Shown here: one piece after another, positions 7,662 through 16,067 of the stretch
How positions within the stretch are numbered: the stretch's first letter is position 1
Layout of the letters: each line of letters begins with the position of its first letter
From: Curtobacterium sp. MCSS17_008
Lineage (GTDB): Bacteria; Actinomycetota; Actinomycetes; Actinomycetales; Microbacteriaceae
Direction: 5' to 3'
Assembly: GCF_003234185.1 (NCBI RefSeq)
Contig: NZ_QKSM01000002.1
Span: 124,001 to 188,000 of the forward strand
DNA length: 64,000 nucleotides
Notes under the pieces: generated by a model
What the model was told of the DNA's origin: nothing
Seen by the model: only the letters and a program-made list of their open reading frames with translations
The model's database searches: none
Program-made: the position numbers and the translations under genes

Positions 7662-7910
7662 GGTCGTCGAGTCTACGGCCTCCTCCACAGGTGGGGTCGC
7701 GGCGTGCGCGCTCCACAGGTCCTGCCGGGAGGCGCGGGTCGGCCCCGGCCGGTCCGTAGCGTCGTGTACGTGGTCGGGTCGCGAGTCGAGAGGGGTCCTG
7801 CGGATGACGGCAGACGGAGGACGGCCCGCGGCCCGTCCGCCCGTGGCGGTGGCGGCGGTGTCATCGGTGTCGTCGGCGGCGGCGGCAGCGGCGGCGCTGT
7901 CGTCGGCCGG
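7662..7910. other. Unassigned 249 bp gap with GGC-rich low complexity
   Basis: Contents: the aspS promoter (7670-7675, minus), two copies of CTCCACAGGT (7683-7692 and 7711-7720), a plus-strand TAGCGT with a GTG 7 bases on (near 7758-7773), and a GGC/GTC-rich stretch at about 7850-7905. The frame from that GTG runs antisense into the MerR gene and codes only Gly/Ala/Arg-rich sequence. I do not call a gene here. Confidence 0.4.
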
Positions 7911-8336
7911 TCAGGGGAGCGAAGCGCGCAGGCTGCTGAGCGTGCCGATGAACTCCTCGGCCATGCCGGCCCGTTCGACGAGCTTGGCGTGCCGGGCGCG
8001 GGCGTCGTCGAGGGAAGCGTCGAGTCGCGCCGCGAGTGCCGTCTGGTCGTCCGGGGTCGCATCCGCCAGGGCGTCGACGACGCGCAGCAGCTCCGCCATC
8101 TCGTCCAGGGTGAAGCCGAGGGGCTTCATCCGCCGGATGACGAGCAGCCGCTCGAGGTCCTGGGCGGTGTAGACCCGGAAGCCGCCGGTGGTCCGGCCAC
8201 TCGGCACCAGGAGCCCGACCTCGTCGTAGTGCCGGATGGTCCGGAGGGACATGCCCGCTCGCTCGGCCAGTTCGCCGATGTGCATGGTGCCGTCGGCAGT
8301 CGGTCCGGGGGAGTCGGTGGAGCTCACGGTCGCCAT
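7911..8336 (-). CDS. MerR-family transcriptional regulator
   Basis: This 141-residue protein has the MerR winged helix near its N-terminus: MHIGELAERAGMSLRTIRHY (residues 18-37), then FRVYTAQDLERLLVIRRMKPLGFTLDEM. A dimerisation coiled coil follows (about 95-140). There is no cysteine metal site, and the effector region is short. ATG 8336 is chosen over the internal ATG at MHIGEL (8285) because AAGGAGG lies 9 bases upstream. It is divergent from the SulP transporter with a perfect palindrome between them, so it very probably controls that transporter and itself. Confidence 0.9.
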   Translation of the reverse strand: MATVSSTDSPGPTADGTMHIGELAERAGMSLRTIRHYDEVGLLVPSGRTTGGFRVYTAQDLERLLVIRRMKPLGFTLDEMAELLRVVDALADATPDDQTALAARLDASLDDARARHAKLVERAGMAEEFIGTLSSLRASLP

Positions 8337-8377
8337 GGTGGCAGACCTCCTTCCGTCGTCGCTCGGAGCGGACGTCC

Positions 8378-8407
8378 CAACCCTACCCTCACGTCAGGGT
8401 AGGGTTG
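8378..8407. promoter_or_regulatory. Perfect 12-6-12 palindrome, MerR/SulP operator with two nested -10 boxes
   Basis: CAACCCTACCCT (8378-8389), a 6-base spacer, and AGGGTAGGGTTG (8396-8407). The right arm contains TAGGGT (8400-8405), 8 bases before the SulP ATG. The left arm contains TAGGGT on the minus strand (8385-8380), pointing at the MerR gene. MerR proteins bind such dyads and twist the promoter; use of this site is inferred. Confidence 0.7.
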
Positions 8408-8413
8408 CCAGCG

Positions 8414-9904
8414 ATGTCCCTCGCACCGCACGCGCCCACGGCGCCCAGCGTCCTCAGCGCCCTCCGCTCGCCCCGTCTCCTCACCCGCGAGGTCCTGGCG
8501 GGTGTCGTCACCGCGCTCGCCCTGATCCCCGAGGCGATCTCGTTCTCGGTCGTCGCCGGCGTGGACCCGGCCGTGGGGCTGTTCTCGAGCGTCGTCATCG
8601 CGGTCGTCATCTCGATCGTGGGCGGCCGACCCGCCATGATCTCGGCCGCCGCCGGTTCGGTCGCGCTCGTGATCGCCCCGCTGGTCCGCGACCACGGCGT
8701 CGCCTACCTCGTCCCGGCGGTGGTGCTCGGCGGGGTGTTCCAGCTCGTGCTCGGCTTCGTCGGGGTGGCCAGGCTCATGCGGTTCATCCCGCGCAGCGTG
8801 AACGTCGCGTTCGTCAACGCCCTGGCCATCCTCATCTTCACCGCGCAGCTGCCGAACCTGTTCGGCGACGAGGTCCCGCCCGTGGTGTGGCCGCTCACGG
8901 CGCTCGGCGTCGGCATCATCATCGCGTTCCCGTTCCTCACGAAGGCCGTCCCCGCGCCGCTCGTCGCGGTCGTGGTGGTCACGGCGATCACGATCGTGTT
9001 CGGCGTCGCCGTGCCGACGGTCGGCGACGAGGGAGCGCTCCCCACCGCGCTGCCCGGCTTCGGTGGCATCACCGTGCCGCTGACCCTCGAGACGCTGCAG
9101 ATCGTCGCGCCCTACGCGTTCGGCGTCGCGATCGTCGGGCTCATCGAGACGCTCCTCACCGCACAGCTGGTCGACGCCCTCACCGAGACGCGGTCGAGCG
9201 CCTGGCGCGAGTCCTGGGGACAGGGCGTCGCCAACATCGCGTCCGCCTTCTTCGGCGGCACGGGCGGGTGCGCGATGATCGGTCAGACGGTCATCAACGT
9301 GAAGACCGCCGGCGCCCGGACCCGCGTGTCGACCTTCGCTGCCGGCGCCTCGGTGCTCGTCCTGACGATCGTGCTGCACGACCTGGTCGCGCAGATCCCG
9401 ATGGCGGCGTTGACCGCCGTCATGCTCATGGTCTGCGTCGCGACCTTCGACTGGCACAGCGTCCGGCCGCGCACCCTCGGGCGGATGCCGCTCGGCGAGA
9501 CGGCCGTCATGGTGATCACCGTGGTGGTCGTCGTCGCCACGGACAACCTCGCCACGGGCGTCCTGGTCGGCGTGGTGGTCGCCGCGCTCGTCTTCGCGCG
9601 CCGGGCCGCACACGTCGTCTCCGTCGTCCGCGAACCGGTGGACGAGCACACGGTGCGGTACCGGGTGCGGGGCGCGCTGTTCTTCGCGTCGTCGAACGAC
9701 CTGGTCACCCGGTTCTCCTACGCCGAGGACCCGGAACGGGTGATCGTCGACATGTCGGACGCACACGTGTTCGACGCGAGCACGGTGGCGGCGCTCGACG
9801 GCATCGAGCAGCGGTACGCGCGGCACGGCTCGTCCGTCGAGGTCGTGAACCTCAACACCGGGTCGGTCGCCCTGCACGGCAGGTTGACCGGCCGGTTGGG
9901 CTGA
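8414..9904 (+). CDS. SulP-family inorganic anion transporter with STAS domain
   Basis: This 496-residue membrane protein shows the SulP signature in the first helices (LAGVVTALALIPEAISFSVV, about residues 25-45), followed by roughly 10-12 hydrophobic segments with the family motif GCAMIGQTVINVKTAG (about 288-303). A cytoplasmic STAS domain closes the protein (about 400-490, with VIVDMSDAHVFDASTVAAL). SulP proteins carry sulfate, bicarbonate or dicarboxylates; the substrate is not readable. ATG 8414 is preferred over TTG 8405 because TAGGGT (8400-8405) lies 8 bases upstream, a leaderless layout. Control by the divergent MerR protein is likely. Its last bases lie in a 38 bp tandem duplication. 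Confidence 0.92.
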   Translation: MSLAPHAPTAPSVLSALRSPRLLTREVLAGVVTALALIPEAISFSVVAGVDPAVGLFSSVVIAVVISIVGGRPAMISAAAGSVALVIAPLVRDHGVAYLVPAVVLGGVFQLVLGFVGVARLMRFIPRSVNVAFVNALAILIFTAQLPNLFGDEVPPVVWPLTALGVGIIIAFPFLTKAVPAPLVAVVVVTAITIVFGVAVPTVGDEGALPTALPGFGGITVPLTLETLQIVAPYAFGVAIVGLIETLLTAQLVDALTETRSSAWRESWGQGVANIASAFFGGTGGCAMIGQTVINVKTAGARTRVSTFAAGASVLVLTIVLHDLVAQIPMAALTAVMLMVCVATFDWHSVRPRTLGRMPLGETAVMVITVVVVVATDNLATGVLVGVVVAALVFARRAAHVVSVVREPVDEHTVRYRVRGALFFASSNDLVTRFSYAEDPERVIVDMSDAHVFDASTVAALDGIEQRYARHGSSVEVVNLNTGSVALHGRLTGRLG

Positions 9905-9972
9905 CCGGGGTCGCGCGCCGCCGAGGGGGACTGATGGGCTGACCGGGGTCGCGCGCCGCCGAGGGGGACTGA
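9897..9972 (+). repeat. Exact 38 bp tandem duplication across the SulP stop codon
   Basis: Copies 9897-9934 and 9935-9972 are identical. Each carries a TGA at the same place, so the second copy is entirely downstream of the gene. An exact duplication suggests a recent slippage event. Confidence 0.9.
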
Positions 9973-10039
9973 ACGGTCGCACATCCGTGAATCCGCTGTG
10001 GGGCGGGTGGGGGCGGTGGAGCGACCTAGACTGGAACTC

Positions 10040-10696
10040 ATGCCCGCGACACGGATCCACCTCGTCCGGCACGGCGAGGTCCACAACCCGGGGCGAGTGC
10101 TCTACGGTCGGCTGCCCGGCTTCGGCCTGAGCGAGCTCGGCACCCGGATGGCCGCCGCGTCGGCGGACGCGTGGCACGACGCCGGCGTCGACGTCCGACG
10201 CATCGTCGCCTCGCCGCTGCAGCGGACGCAGGAGTCGGCGGCACCCTGGGCCGCCGCGTACGGGCTCGACGTCTCGCTCGACGAGCGCCTGATCGAGCCG
10301 ACGAACCGGTACGAGGGCCAGCGCCCCGGGTTCACGAAGCGCTCGATCGGCCGTCCGGCCGAGTGGCCCTGGATCGCGAACCCCTTCCGCCCGAGCTGGG
10401 GCGAGGCGTACGAGTCGATCGCCGAGCGGATGCTCGCCGCCGTCACCTCCGCGTGGGAGAGCGTCGACGGTGGCGACGTCGTCCTCGTCAGCCACCAGCT
10501 GCCCATCTGGATGGTGCACCGCAAGCTCGCGGGGGAGCCGCTCTGGCACGACCCGCGCAGGCGACGCTGCGACCTCTCCAGCATCACGACCCTCGAGCGT
10601 GTGCCCGCCACCTCGTCCGGTCGCTTCACGGAGGTCGGGTACGCGGACCCCGCGCAGTCACTGCGCGTCTCCGCCGTCGACGAAGGAGCAGTCTGA
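10040..10696 (+). CDS. Histidine phosphatase family protein (phosphoglycerate mutase-like)
   Basis: This 218-residue cytoplasmic protein starts MPATRIHLVRHGEVHN, with the catalytic RHG motif at about residue 9. The second catalytic histidine is in VLVSHQLP (about 154). These mark the branch-1 histidine phosphatase superfamily, which acts on small phosphoesters; the substrate is unknown. ATG 10040 fits TAGACT (10027-10032) 7 bases upstream; an in-frame start at 9998 would place the box inside the gene. Its TGA shares a base with the ATG of the thioredoxin-like lipoprotein (TGATG), placing it at the head of the cytochrome c maturation operon. Confidence 0.88.
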   Translation: MPATRIHLVRHGEVHNPGRVLYGRLPGFGLSELGTRMAAASADAWHDAGVDVRRIVASPLQRTQESAAPWAAAYGLDVSLDERLIEPTNRYEGQRPGFTKRSIGRPAEWPWIANPFRPSWGEAYESIAERMLAAVTSAWESVDGGDVVLVSHQLPIWMVHRKLAGEPLWHDPRRRRCDLSSITTLERVPATSSGRFTEVGYADPAQSLRVSAVDEGAV

Positions 10697-11307
10697 TGTC
10701 CACTCACAGCCGGATGGTCGCCGTCGCGGCGTCGGCGGTGATCGCAGCCGTGGCGCTCGCCGGGTGCTCGTCGTCGAACGACCAGCTCTCGGAGCAGTAC
10801 GGCAGCGGGACGACGCAGAACTACATCTCCGGCGACGGTGCGGTGACCGAGGTCGCGGCGGACGAGCGCGCCGCCCCCGTCGACTTCACCACGAAGGACT
10901 CCGACGGGGACACGATCTCGTCGAAGGACCTCCGCGGCAAGGTGGTCGTCCTCAACTTCTGGTACGCGGGCTGCCCGCCGTGCCGTGCCGAGGCGAAGTA
11001 CCTCAACCAGGTGCACGACGAACACGCGGACGACGACGTGGCCTTCATCGGCGTCAACGTGCGTGACGAGGAAGGCACCGCGGCGGCCTTCGAGCGCACC
11101 TTCGACGTGCAGTACCCGACGGTGCTCGACGCCCGCGACGGCGCGATGCAGCTCGCCCTCTCGGGACAGATCGCGCCGAACGCCGTGCCCGCGACCATCG
11201 TGCTGGACAAGCAGGGCCGCGTGGCTGCCCGCGTCCTCGGCGCCGTCGACGGCCCGAGCATCCTGCAGACCCTGGTCGGCGACGAGCTCGACGGCAAGGC
11301 GTCCTGA
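10696..11307 (+). CDS. resA: TlpA/ResA-like thiol-disulfide oxidoreductase lipoprotein
   Basis: This 203-residue secreted lipoprotein has a signal peptide ending in the lipobox LAGC (about residues 21-24). The thioredoxin-like domain carries WYAGCPPCRAE (CPPC, about 89-99) and the cis-proline in NAVPATIVLD. It would reduce the CXXCH haem-binding cysteines of apocytochrome c outside the membrane, receiving electrons from CcdA, encoded next. GAAGGAG lies 7 bases before ATG, and the start overlaps the phosphatase stop by one base. Confidence 0.92.
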   Translation: MSTHSRMVAVAASAVIAAVALAGCSSSNDQLSEQYGSGTTQNYISGDGAVTEVAADERAAPVDFTTKDSDGDTISSKDLRGKVVVLNFWYAGCPPCRAEAKYLNQVHDEHADDDVAFIGVNVRDEEGTAAAFERTFDVQYPTVLDARDGAMQLALSGQIAPNAVPATIVLDKQGRVAARVLGAVDGPSILQTLVGDELDGKAS

Positions 11308-11310
11308 CCC

Positions 11311-12051
11311 GTGTCCGGCAACCCCTTCGCCGACGCGATCCTGAGCGGCCAGATGCTGGTGGCGCTGCCCGTCGCCGTGCTGGCCGGGCTGGTGTCGTTC
11401 CTGTCCCCGTGCGTGCTGCCGCTCGTGCCCGGCTACCTGGGCTACGTCGGCGGCATCGCCGAGGGCGGGCAGCGTCGGGGTCGGGTCGTGCTCGGGGTGG
11501 TGCTCTTCGTGCTCGGGTTCACCGCGGTGTTCGTCGCCTACACGACGGTGTTCGGGGCGCTCGGCTTCTGGCTGGTGCGCTGGCGTGACCTCATCACCCA
11601 GGTGCTCGGCGTCGTCGTGATCGCCATGGGGCTGGTGTTCGTCGGACGCTTCACCTTCCTGCAGCGCACCGTCAAGCCGTCGTGGACCCCGGCGACCGGG
11701 CTCGTCGGAGCACCGCTGCTCGGCATCGTGTTCGGGCTCGGCTGGACCCCCTGCCTCGGTCCGACCCTCGCCGCGATCAACCTGCTCAGCGTCCAGTCGG
11801 GCAGCGCGTGGCAGGGCATGTGGCTCGGTGTCGCGTACTGCCTCGGCCTCGGGGTCCCCTTCGTCCTGGTCGCACTCGGTGCCGGTTGGGCGACCGGGGC
11901 GATCCGGGCCGTGAAGCGCCACATGCGCACCGTCAACATCATCGGAGGAGCGATCCTGATCGTCATCGGTCTGCTCATGGTCACCGGTATCTGGTCGGCC
12001 GTCATGTCGAGCCTCGGGGCGGTGATCCAGAGCTTTGTCCCCGCGGTCTGA
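11311..12051 (+). CDS. ccdA: CcdA-type thiol:disulfide interchange membrane protein
   Basis: This 246-residue membrane protein has about six helices. The two redox cysteines sit in LSPCVLPLVPGY (about residue 31) and GWTPCLGP (about 145), both in the conserved CcdA/DsbD-beta context. It moves reducing equivalents from cytoplasmic thioredoxin across the membrane to the ResA-like lipoprotein. GTG 11311 lies 3 bases after the resA stop, and its 3' end overlaps resB by 17 bases, so it is tightly coupled in the operon. Confidence 0.95.
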   Translation: MSGNPFADAILSGQMLVALPVAVLAGLVSFLSPCVLPLVPGYLGYVGGIAEGGQRRGRVVLGVVLFVLGFTAVFVAYTTVFGALGFWLVRWRDLITQVLGVVVIAMGLVFVGRFTFLQRTVKPSWTPATGLVGAPLLGIVFGLGWTPCLGPTLAAINLLSVQSGSAWQGMWLGVAYCLGLGVPFVLVALGAGWATGAIRAVKRHMRTVNIIGGAILIVIGLLMVTGIWSAVMSSLGAVIQSFVPAV

Positions 12052-13855
12052 GCCCGACACCACCCCCGAGCCCGACACCACGCCCGAGCGCAGCGGCGCC
12101 GGGCAGACGAACGTCGACGACACCGCATCCGGTGCCGACCCGATGCGACCGTCGGACCACGTCGACAGTGCTGCTCCGGCGCGCGGTGACGACGGCCGGG
12201 TGACGCAGCCCAGGCTCGGCTTCGTCGGGTACCTGCGCTTCGCCTGGCGCCAGTTGACGAGCATGCGCACGGCGCTCTTCCTGCTCATGCTGCTCGCCCT
12301 GGCGGCGATCCCGGGCTCGCTCGTGCCCCAGCGCACGGCGGACCCGAACGGCGTCGTGCAGTACAAGGCGGACCACCCGCAGCTGTTCCCGGTGCTCGAC
12401 GCGCTGCAGGTCTTCGACACGTACACCTCGGTGTGGTTCTCGGCCATCTACCTGCTGCTCTTCGTGTCGCTCATCGGCTGCATCGTCCCGCGCACCAGGC
12501 ACCACTGGCAGGCGCTCCGCACGCGGCCGCCGAGGACGCCGGTCCGCCTCGGGCGACTGGCGGGCTACCGGTCCGTACCGGTCGACGCGACCAGCACGAC
12601 GGGCGCGACCGGTGGGACCGACACGACCGGTGGGGCCGACGCGACCAGCACGACGAGCGCGACCGGTGCCGCCGACGCGACCACGGGCCTCCCGTCCGTC
12701 GACCACGCCGTGACACGCGCGATGGCGCTCCTCAAACGGTCCGGGTACCGCGTCGAGCGCTTCGGTGACTCGGTCAGCGCCGAGCGCGGGTACCTGCGCG
12801 AGACCGGCAACCTCGTCTTCCACGCGGCCCTCGTCGGCGTCCTCGTCGCGGTCGGGGTCGGTGGCGGCTTCAGCTACACCGGGCAGCGGCTGCTGGTCGA
12901 GGGACAGACGTTCTCCAACGTCCTCGGCTCCTACGACTCGTTCAACCCCGGTCGGTGGTTCCGGCAGTCGGACCTGCAGGGCTACAACCTGACGCTCGAC
13001 AAGTTCACGACGACGTACGAGGAGCAGAACCTCGACGCCCTCGGTCAGGCGCTCGACTACTCGGCGACGGTGACGAGCCAGGAGAAGGGCCAGGCGGCGG
13101 AGACGAGCCGCATCGGCGTGAACGAACCGCTCTCGGTCGGCGGCACGAACGTCTACCTGCTCGGCAACGGGTACGCGATGCAGGTCACCGTCCGTGACGG
13201 CGAGGGGGACGTGGCGTTCCAGGACGTCGTGCCGTTCCTGCCGGAGGACGCGAACTACACCTCCACCGGCGTCATCAAGGTGCCGGACGCGTCGCCGTCG
13301 CAGCTCGGCCTGGTCGGGTTCTTCTACCCGACGGCGTCGAAGCTGTCGACCGGCGCCTTCGCGAGCGCCTACCCGGACGCGCAGAACCCGCTGCTGACGC
13401 TGCAGGTGTACCGCGGCGACCTGGGCCTCGACAGCGGCGTCCCGCAGAGCGTCTACTCGCTCGACACGAGCGGCCTCGAGCAGATCGCGGGACGGCAGTC
13501 GGACACGGCGAGCATCGAGCTCGAGCCCGGTGAGACGAAGACGCTGCCGGACGGTACGGGGTCCATCACGTTCGACGGGGTGAAGCGGTACGTCTCGCTC
13601 GACGTCCACCACGACCCGTCGCAGCTCTTCGTGGCCGGTTTCGCCGTGCTCGCGACGCTCGGCCTGCTCACCTCGTTGTTCGTGCCGCGCCGGCGCGTGT
13701 GGGTGAAGGCCGTCCCGCGCAGGGGCGCGGAGCACGGCGAGTACGACCTGGAGTACGCCGGCCTGGCGCGCGGCGAGGACCCCAACCTCGAGCGCGCCGT
13801 CGACGACATCGCACGCCGACACCTGTCGGACCTCGGAGTTAGGATTCCCGCGTGA
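12035..13855 (+). CDS. resB: Cytochrome c biogenesis protein ResB
   Basis: This 606-residue ResB/Ccs1 protein forms the haem-handling complex with CcsB. A hydrophilic N-terminus leads to LTSMRTALFLLMLLALAAI (about 73-92), a second helix near 130-150, a third near 262-285, a large extracytoplasmic domain, and a final helix near 536-552. The start is read as TTG 12035, overlapping ccdA by 17 bases; a later ATG (residue 37) is possible. The N-terminus repeats EPDTTP twice, and residues about 184-219 are a Thr/Ala/Gly/Asp repeat, both likely cytoplasmic. Confidence 0.92.
   Translation: MSPRSEPDTTPEPDTTPERSGAGQTNVDDTASGADPMRPSDHVDSAAPARGDDGRVTQPRLGFVGYLRFAWRQLTSMRTALFLLMLLALAAIPGSLVPQRTADPNGVVQYKADHPQLFPVLDALQVFDTYTSVWFSAIYLLLFVSLIGCIVPRTRHHWQALRTRPPRTPVRLGRLAGYRSVPVDATSTTGATGGTDTTGGADATSTTSATGAADATTGLPSVDHAVTRAMALLKRSGYRVERFGDSVSAERGYLRETGNLVFHAALVGVLVAVGVGGGFSYTGQRLLVEGQTFSNVLGSYDSFNPGRWFRQSDLQGYNLTLDKFTTTYEEQNLDALGQALDYSATVTSQEKGQAAETSRIGVNEPLSVGGTNVYLLGNGYAMQVTVRDGEGDVAFQDVVPFLPEDANYTSTGVIKVPDASPSQLGLVGFFYPTASKLSTGAFASAYPDAQNPLLTLQVYRGDLGLDSGVPQSVYSLDTSGLEQIAGRQSDTASIELEPGETKTLPDGTGSITFDGVKRYVSLDVHHDPSQLFVAGFAVLATLGLLTSLFVPRRRVWVKAVPRRGAEHGEYDLEYAGLARGEDPNLERAVDDIARRHLSDLGVRIPA
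12584..12691 (+). repeat. 54 bp imperfect tandem repeat inside resB
   Basis: GACGCGACCAGCACGAC occurs at 12584-12600 and again at 12638-12654, with GCGACCGGTG units between. It encodes a low-complexity Asp-Ala-Thr-Ser-Thr-Thr linker between the second and third membrane helices of ResB. Confidence 0.8.
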
Positions 13856-14841
13856 ACGACATGACGACGAACCTGGCGACCTACTCGGTCGTCCTGACGT
13901 ACTCGGCCATGGCGGTCTACGTCATCGCGTTCATCTCGTTCGCGCTCGACATGGCGAAGCGCGCGGGTGAGGTCACCACCGCCGCCGGCGGCGGTGCCGC
14001 TGCCCCGGCCGAGCGCACGGTCGCGACGGTGCAGGGCGGCACGGTCGTGCTCGAGAAGGTCGACAGCACCGCCGGTCGTCCCGGCGGGGGCGGGACGAAG
14101 TTCGAGCGCGTCGGCATGGCCATGACGATCCTCGCGCTCGTGCTGCACGTCGGGGCCACCGTCCTGCGCGGCATCGCCGCGGACCGGGTGCCGTGGGGCA
14201 ACATGTTCGAGTTCTCGCTCACGGGCACGGCGCTCATCACGCTGATCTTCCTGCTCGTGCAGTTCTGGCAGAACCTGAAGTTCCTCGGCGTCTTCATCAC
14301 CGGGCTGACGATCATCCTGCTCGGCATCGCGACGGTGAACTACTGGGTGCCCGTCGTGCCGCTGCAGCCCGCGCTGCAGTCGTACTGGCTGGTCATCCAC
14401 GTGTTCGTCGCCATCGCCGGTACGGGCTTCTTCGCGCTGGGCGCCGGGCTCGCCGTCGCGCAGCTCGTGCAGACCCACCGCCAGGGGCGTCCCGCTTCGG
14501 GCAGGCTCCGGTTCATGGAGACCCTGCCGGACGCCGACCGGCTCGAGGTCCTGACCTACCGCGTCCTGCTCGTCGGCTTCGTGCTCTGGACCTTCACGCT
14601 CATCGCGGGTGCGATCTGGGCCGAGCGTGCGTGGGGCCGCTACTGGGGGTGGGACACCAAGGAGGTCTGGACCTTCATCATCTGGGTCGTCTACGCCGGG
14701 TACATCCACGCCCGGGCGACCCGCGGCTGGCGTGGTGCCCGGTCCTCGTGGCTGGCGCTCATCGGGTTCGCTGCCGTGATGTTCAACTTCTCGGTCGTCA
14801 ACGTGTTCTTCAAGGGTCTGCACAGCTACTCGGGCCTGTGA
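13852..14841 (+). CDS. ccsB: Cytochrome c biogenesis protein CcsB (CcsA-type haem handling)
   Basis: This 329-residue polytopic membrane protein carries the tryptophan-rich WWD signature WGRYWGWDTKEVWTF (about residues 262-276), which presents haem to apocytochrome c. Eight or so helices are visible. The GTG start overlaps the resB stop (GTGA). A TAGGAT (13840-13845) stands 6 bases before it inside the end of resB, so a second, leaderless ccsB transcript is plausible alongside coupled translation. With resA, ccdA and resB it completes a System II maturation set. Confidence 0.95.
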   Translation: MNDMTTNLATYSVVLTYSAMAVYVIAFISFALDMAKRAGEVTTAAGGGAAAPAERTVATVQGGTVVLEKVDSTAGRPGGGGTKFERVGMAMTILALVLHVGATVLRGIAADRVPWGNMFEFSLTGTALITLIFLLVQFWQNLKFLGVFITGLTIILLGIATVNYWVPVVPLQPALQSYWLVIHVFVAIAGTGFFALGAGLAVAQLVQTHRQGRPASGRLRFMETLPDADRLEVLTYRVLLVGFVLWTFTLIAGAIWAERAWGRYWGWDTKEVWTFIIWVVYAGYIHARATRGWRGARSSWLALIGFAAVMFNFSVVNVFFKGLHSYSGL

Positions 14842-14888
14842 GCCGCTGACGGGTCCGCCGGACGTGCCCGCCCCGGCGGGCGGGCCGC

Positions 14889-15869
14889 TCAGGCCGCAGC
14901 GAGCAGTCCGTGCACCCGTTCGAGCCGGGCGAGCCACCATGCTCGCCGCTCGGGCGACGCCGCGTTGCGCTCGAGCAACTCCCTGGAGGCCTCCGCACGC
15001 CGCACCGGCACCCGGCCGCCCGCGGGCAGCAGCGGCGTCGGCGTGACGTCCGACTCGAACATCGCCGCGGTCCCGAGGCCGGCCGCGAACCCGGGGGTCA
15101 TGGCCTCCGCCGCCAGGAACGCCCCCATGCCGAGCCCGACCGAGGTGTCGAGCGCGCTGGAGACCACGCACGGCAGCCCCGCGTCCGCGACCACGGCCTG
15201 CGCCGCCGTCACACCGCCGAGGGGTTGGGCCTTCACGACGAGCACGTCCGCCGCTCCGGCACGGGCGACCGCGAGCGGGTCCGCCGCCTTGCGGACGCTC
15301 TCGTCGGCGGCGACCCGGACGCCGAGCCCGGCGGTCCGGGTGCGCAGGGCCGCGAGTTCGGGCACGGTCCGGCAGGGCTGCTCGGCGTACTGCAGGTCGA
15401 ACGGGGCCAGACGTTCGAGCGCGTCGACGGCCTGGTCGAGCGTCCACAGGCCGTTCGCGTCCACACGGACCGCGGCGTCCGCGCCCATCACCCGCCGGAC
15501 CTCGGCGACCCGTGCGACGTCGTCGTCGACGGTCGTACCGGGTTCGGCGACCTTCACCTTGGCGGTCGTGCAGCCCGGGTAACGAGCCAGGAGACCGGCG
15601 ACGGCGTCGGGCGCGATCGCGGGGACCGTGGCGTTGACCGGGACGGAGTCGGCTGCCGGCTCGTGGTCGGTCCACCCGAAGTCGACCGCTGCGCGGAGCC
15701 AGGCGGCGGCTTCGGCGTCGTCGTACTCGACGAAGGGCGAGAACTCGGTCCAACCCGCCGGTCCGCGGAGCACGAGGGCCTCCCTGACGGTGATGCCGCG
15801 GAAGCGGACGCGCATCGGGAGGGCGACGACGTGCGCATCGGCGGTGAGGTCGGCGAGGTCGGGGAGCAC
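14889..15869 (-). CDS. menC: o-Succinylbenzoate synthase
   Basis: This 326-residue enolase-superfamily enzyme dehydrates SHCHC to o-succinylbenzoate in menaquinone synthesis. The catalytic residues of the family are visible: KVKVAEPG (the KxK motif, about residues 117-124), the metal ligands in VRVDANGLW, YAEQP and VAADES, and the second lysine in VLVVKAQPLGG. GTG 15869 has GGGAGGA six bases upstream, which sets the start. The gene runs opposite to its neighbours, convergent with ccsB across a GC-rich hairpin (14866-14881). Confidence 0.93.
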   Translation of the reverse strand: MLPDLADLTADAHVVALPMRVRFRGITVREALVLRGPAGWTEFSPFVEYDDAEAAAWLRAAVDFGWTDHEPAADSVPVNATVPAIAPDAVAGLLARYPGCTTAKVKVAEPGTTVDDDVARVAEVRRVMGADAAVRVDANGLWTLDQAVDALERLAPFDLQYAEQPCRTVPELAALRTRTAGLGVRVAADESVRKAADPLAVARAGAADVLVVKAQPLGGVTAAQAVVADAGLPCVVSSALDTSVGLGMGAFLAAEAMTPGFAAGLGTAAMFESDVTPTPLLPAGGRVPVRRAEASRELLERNAASPERRAWWLARLERVHGLLAAA

Positions 15870-15983
15870 ACCCCATCCTCCCGCACGAGGGCCGGGGCCG
15901 TGCCGGCGTGCACGCCACCGGTCCGGGTGGTCACGTCCAGGCCACCCGCTGGTTCCTCGGAGCCGACCGCCAGGGCCGGGCAC

Positions 15984-16007
15984 TAGCATGCATCGGTCGG
16001 CCGACCG
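15984..16007 (+). promoter_or_regulatory. -10 box followed by a 14 bp palindrome
   Basis: TAGCAT (15984-15989) is followed by the perfect palindrome CGGTCGGCCGACCG (15994-16007) at the predicted start of transcription of the Ala/Gln-rich membrane protein gene. It is a candidate repressor site. Confidence 0.4.
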
Positions 16008-16067
16008 CCGACGGCGCCGCGGAGCACCGCGGCAGGTTCGTGCAGCGACCGAGGAGAGGGAGGGCCG

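Noticed and set aside
7683-7720. Two CTCCACAGGT copies as DnaA boxes or an origin
   Set aside because: They do not match the DnaA box well, there are only two copies, and no dnaA or dnaN gene is near.
7767-8402. Possible leaderless gene from TAGCGT and GTG around 7758-7773
   Set aside because: The frame codes Gly/Ala/Arg-rich sequence and runs antisense through the MerR gene; the promoter-like box may be chance.
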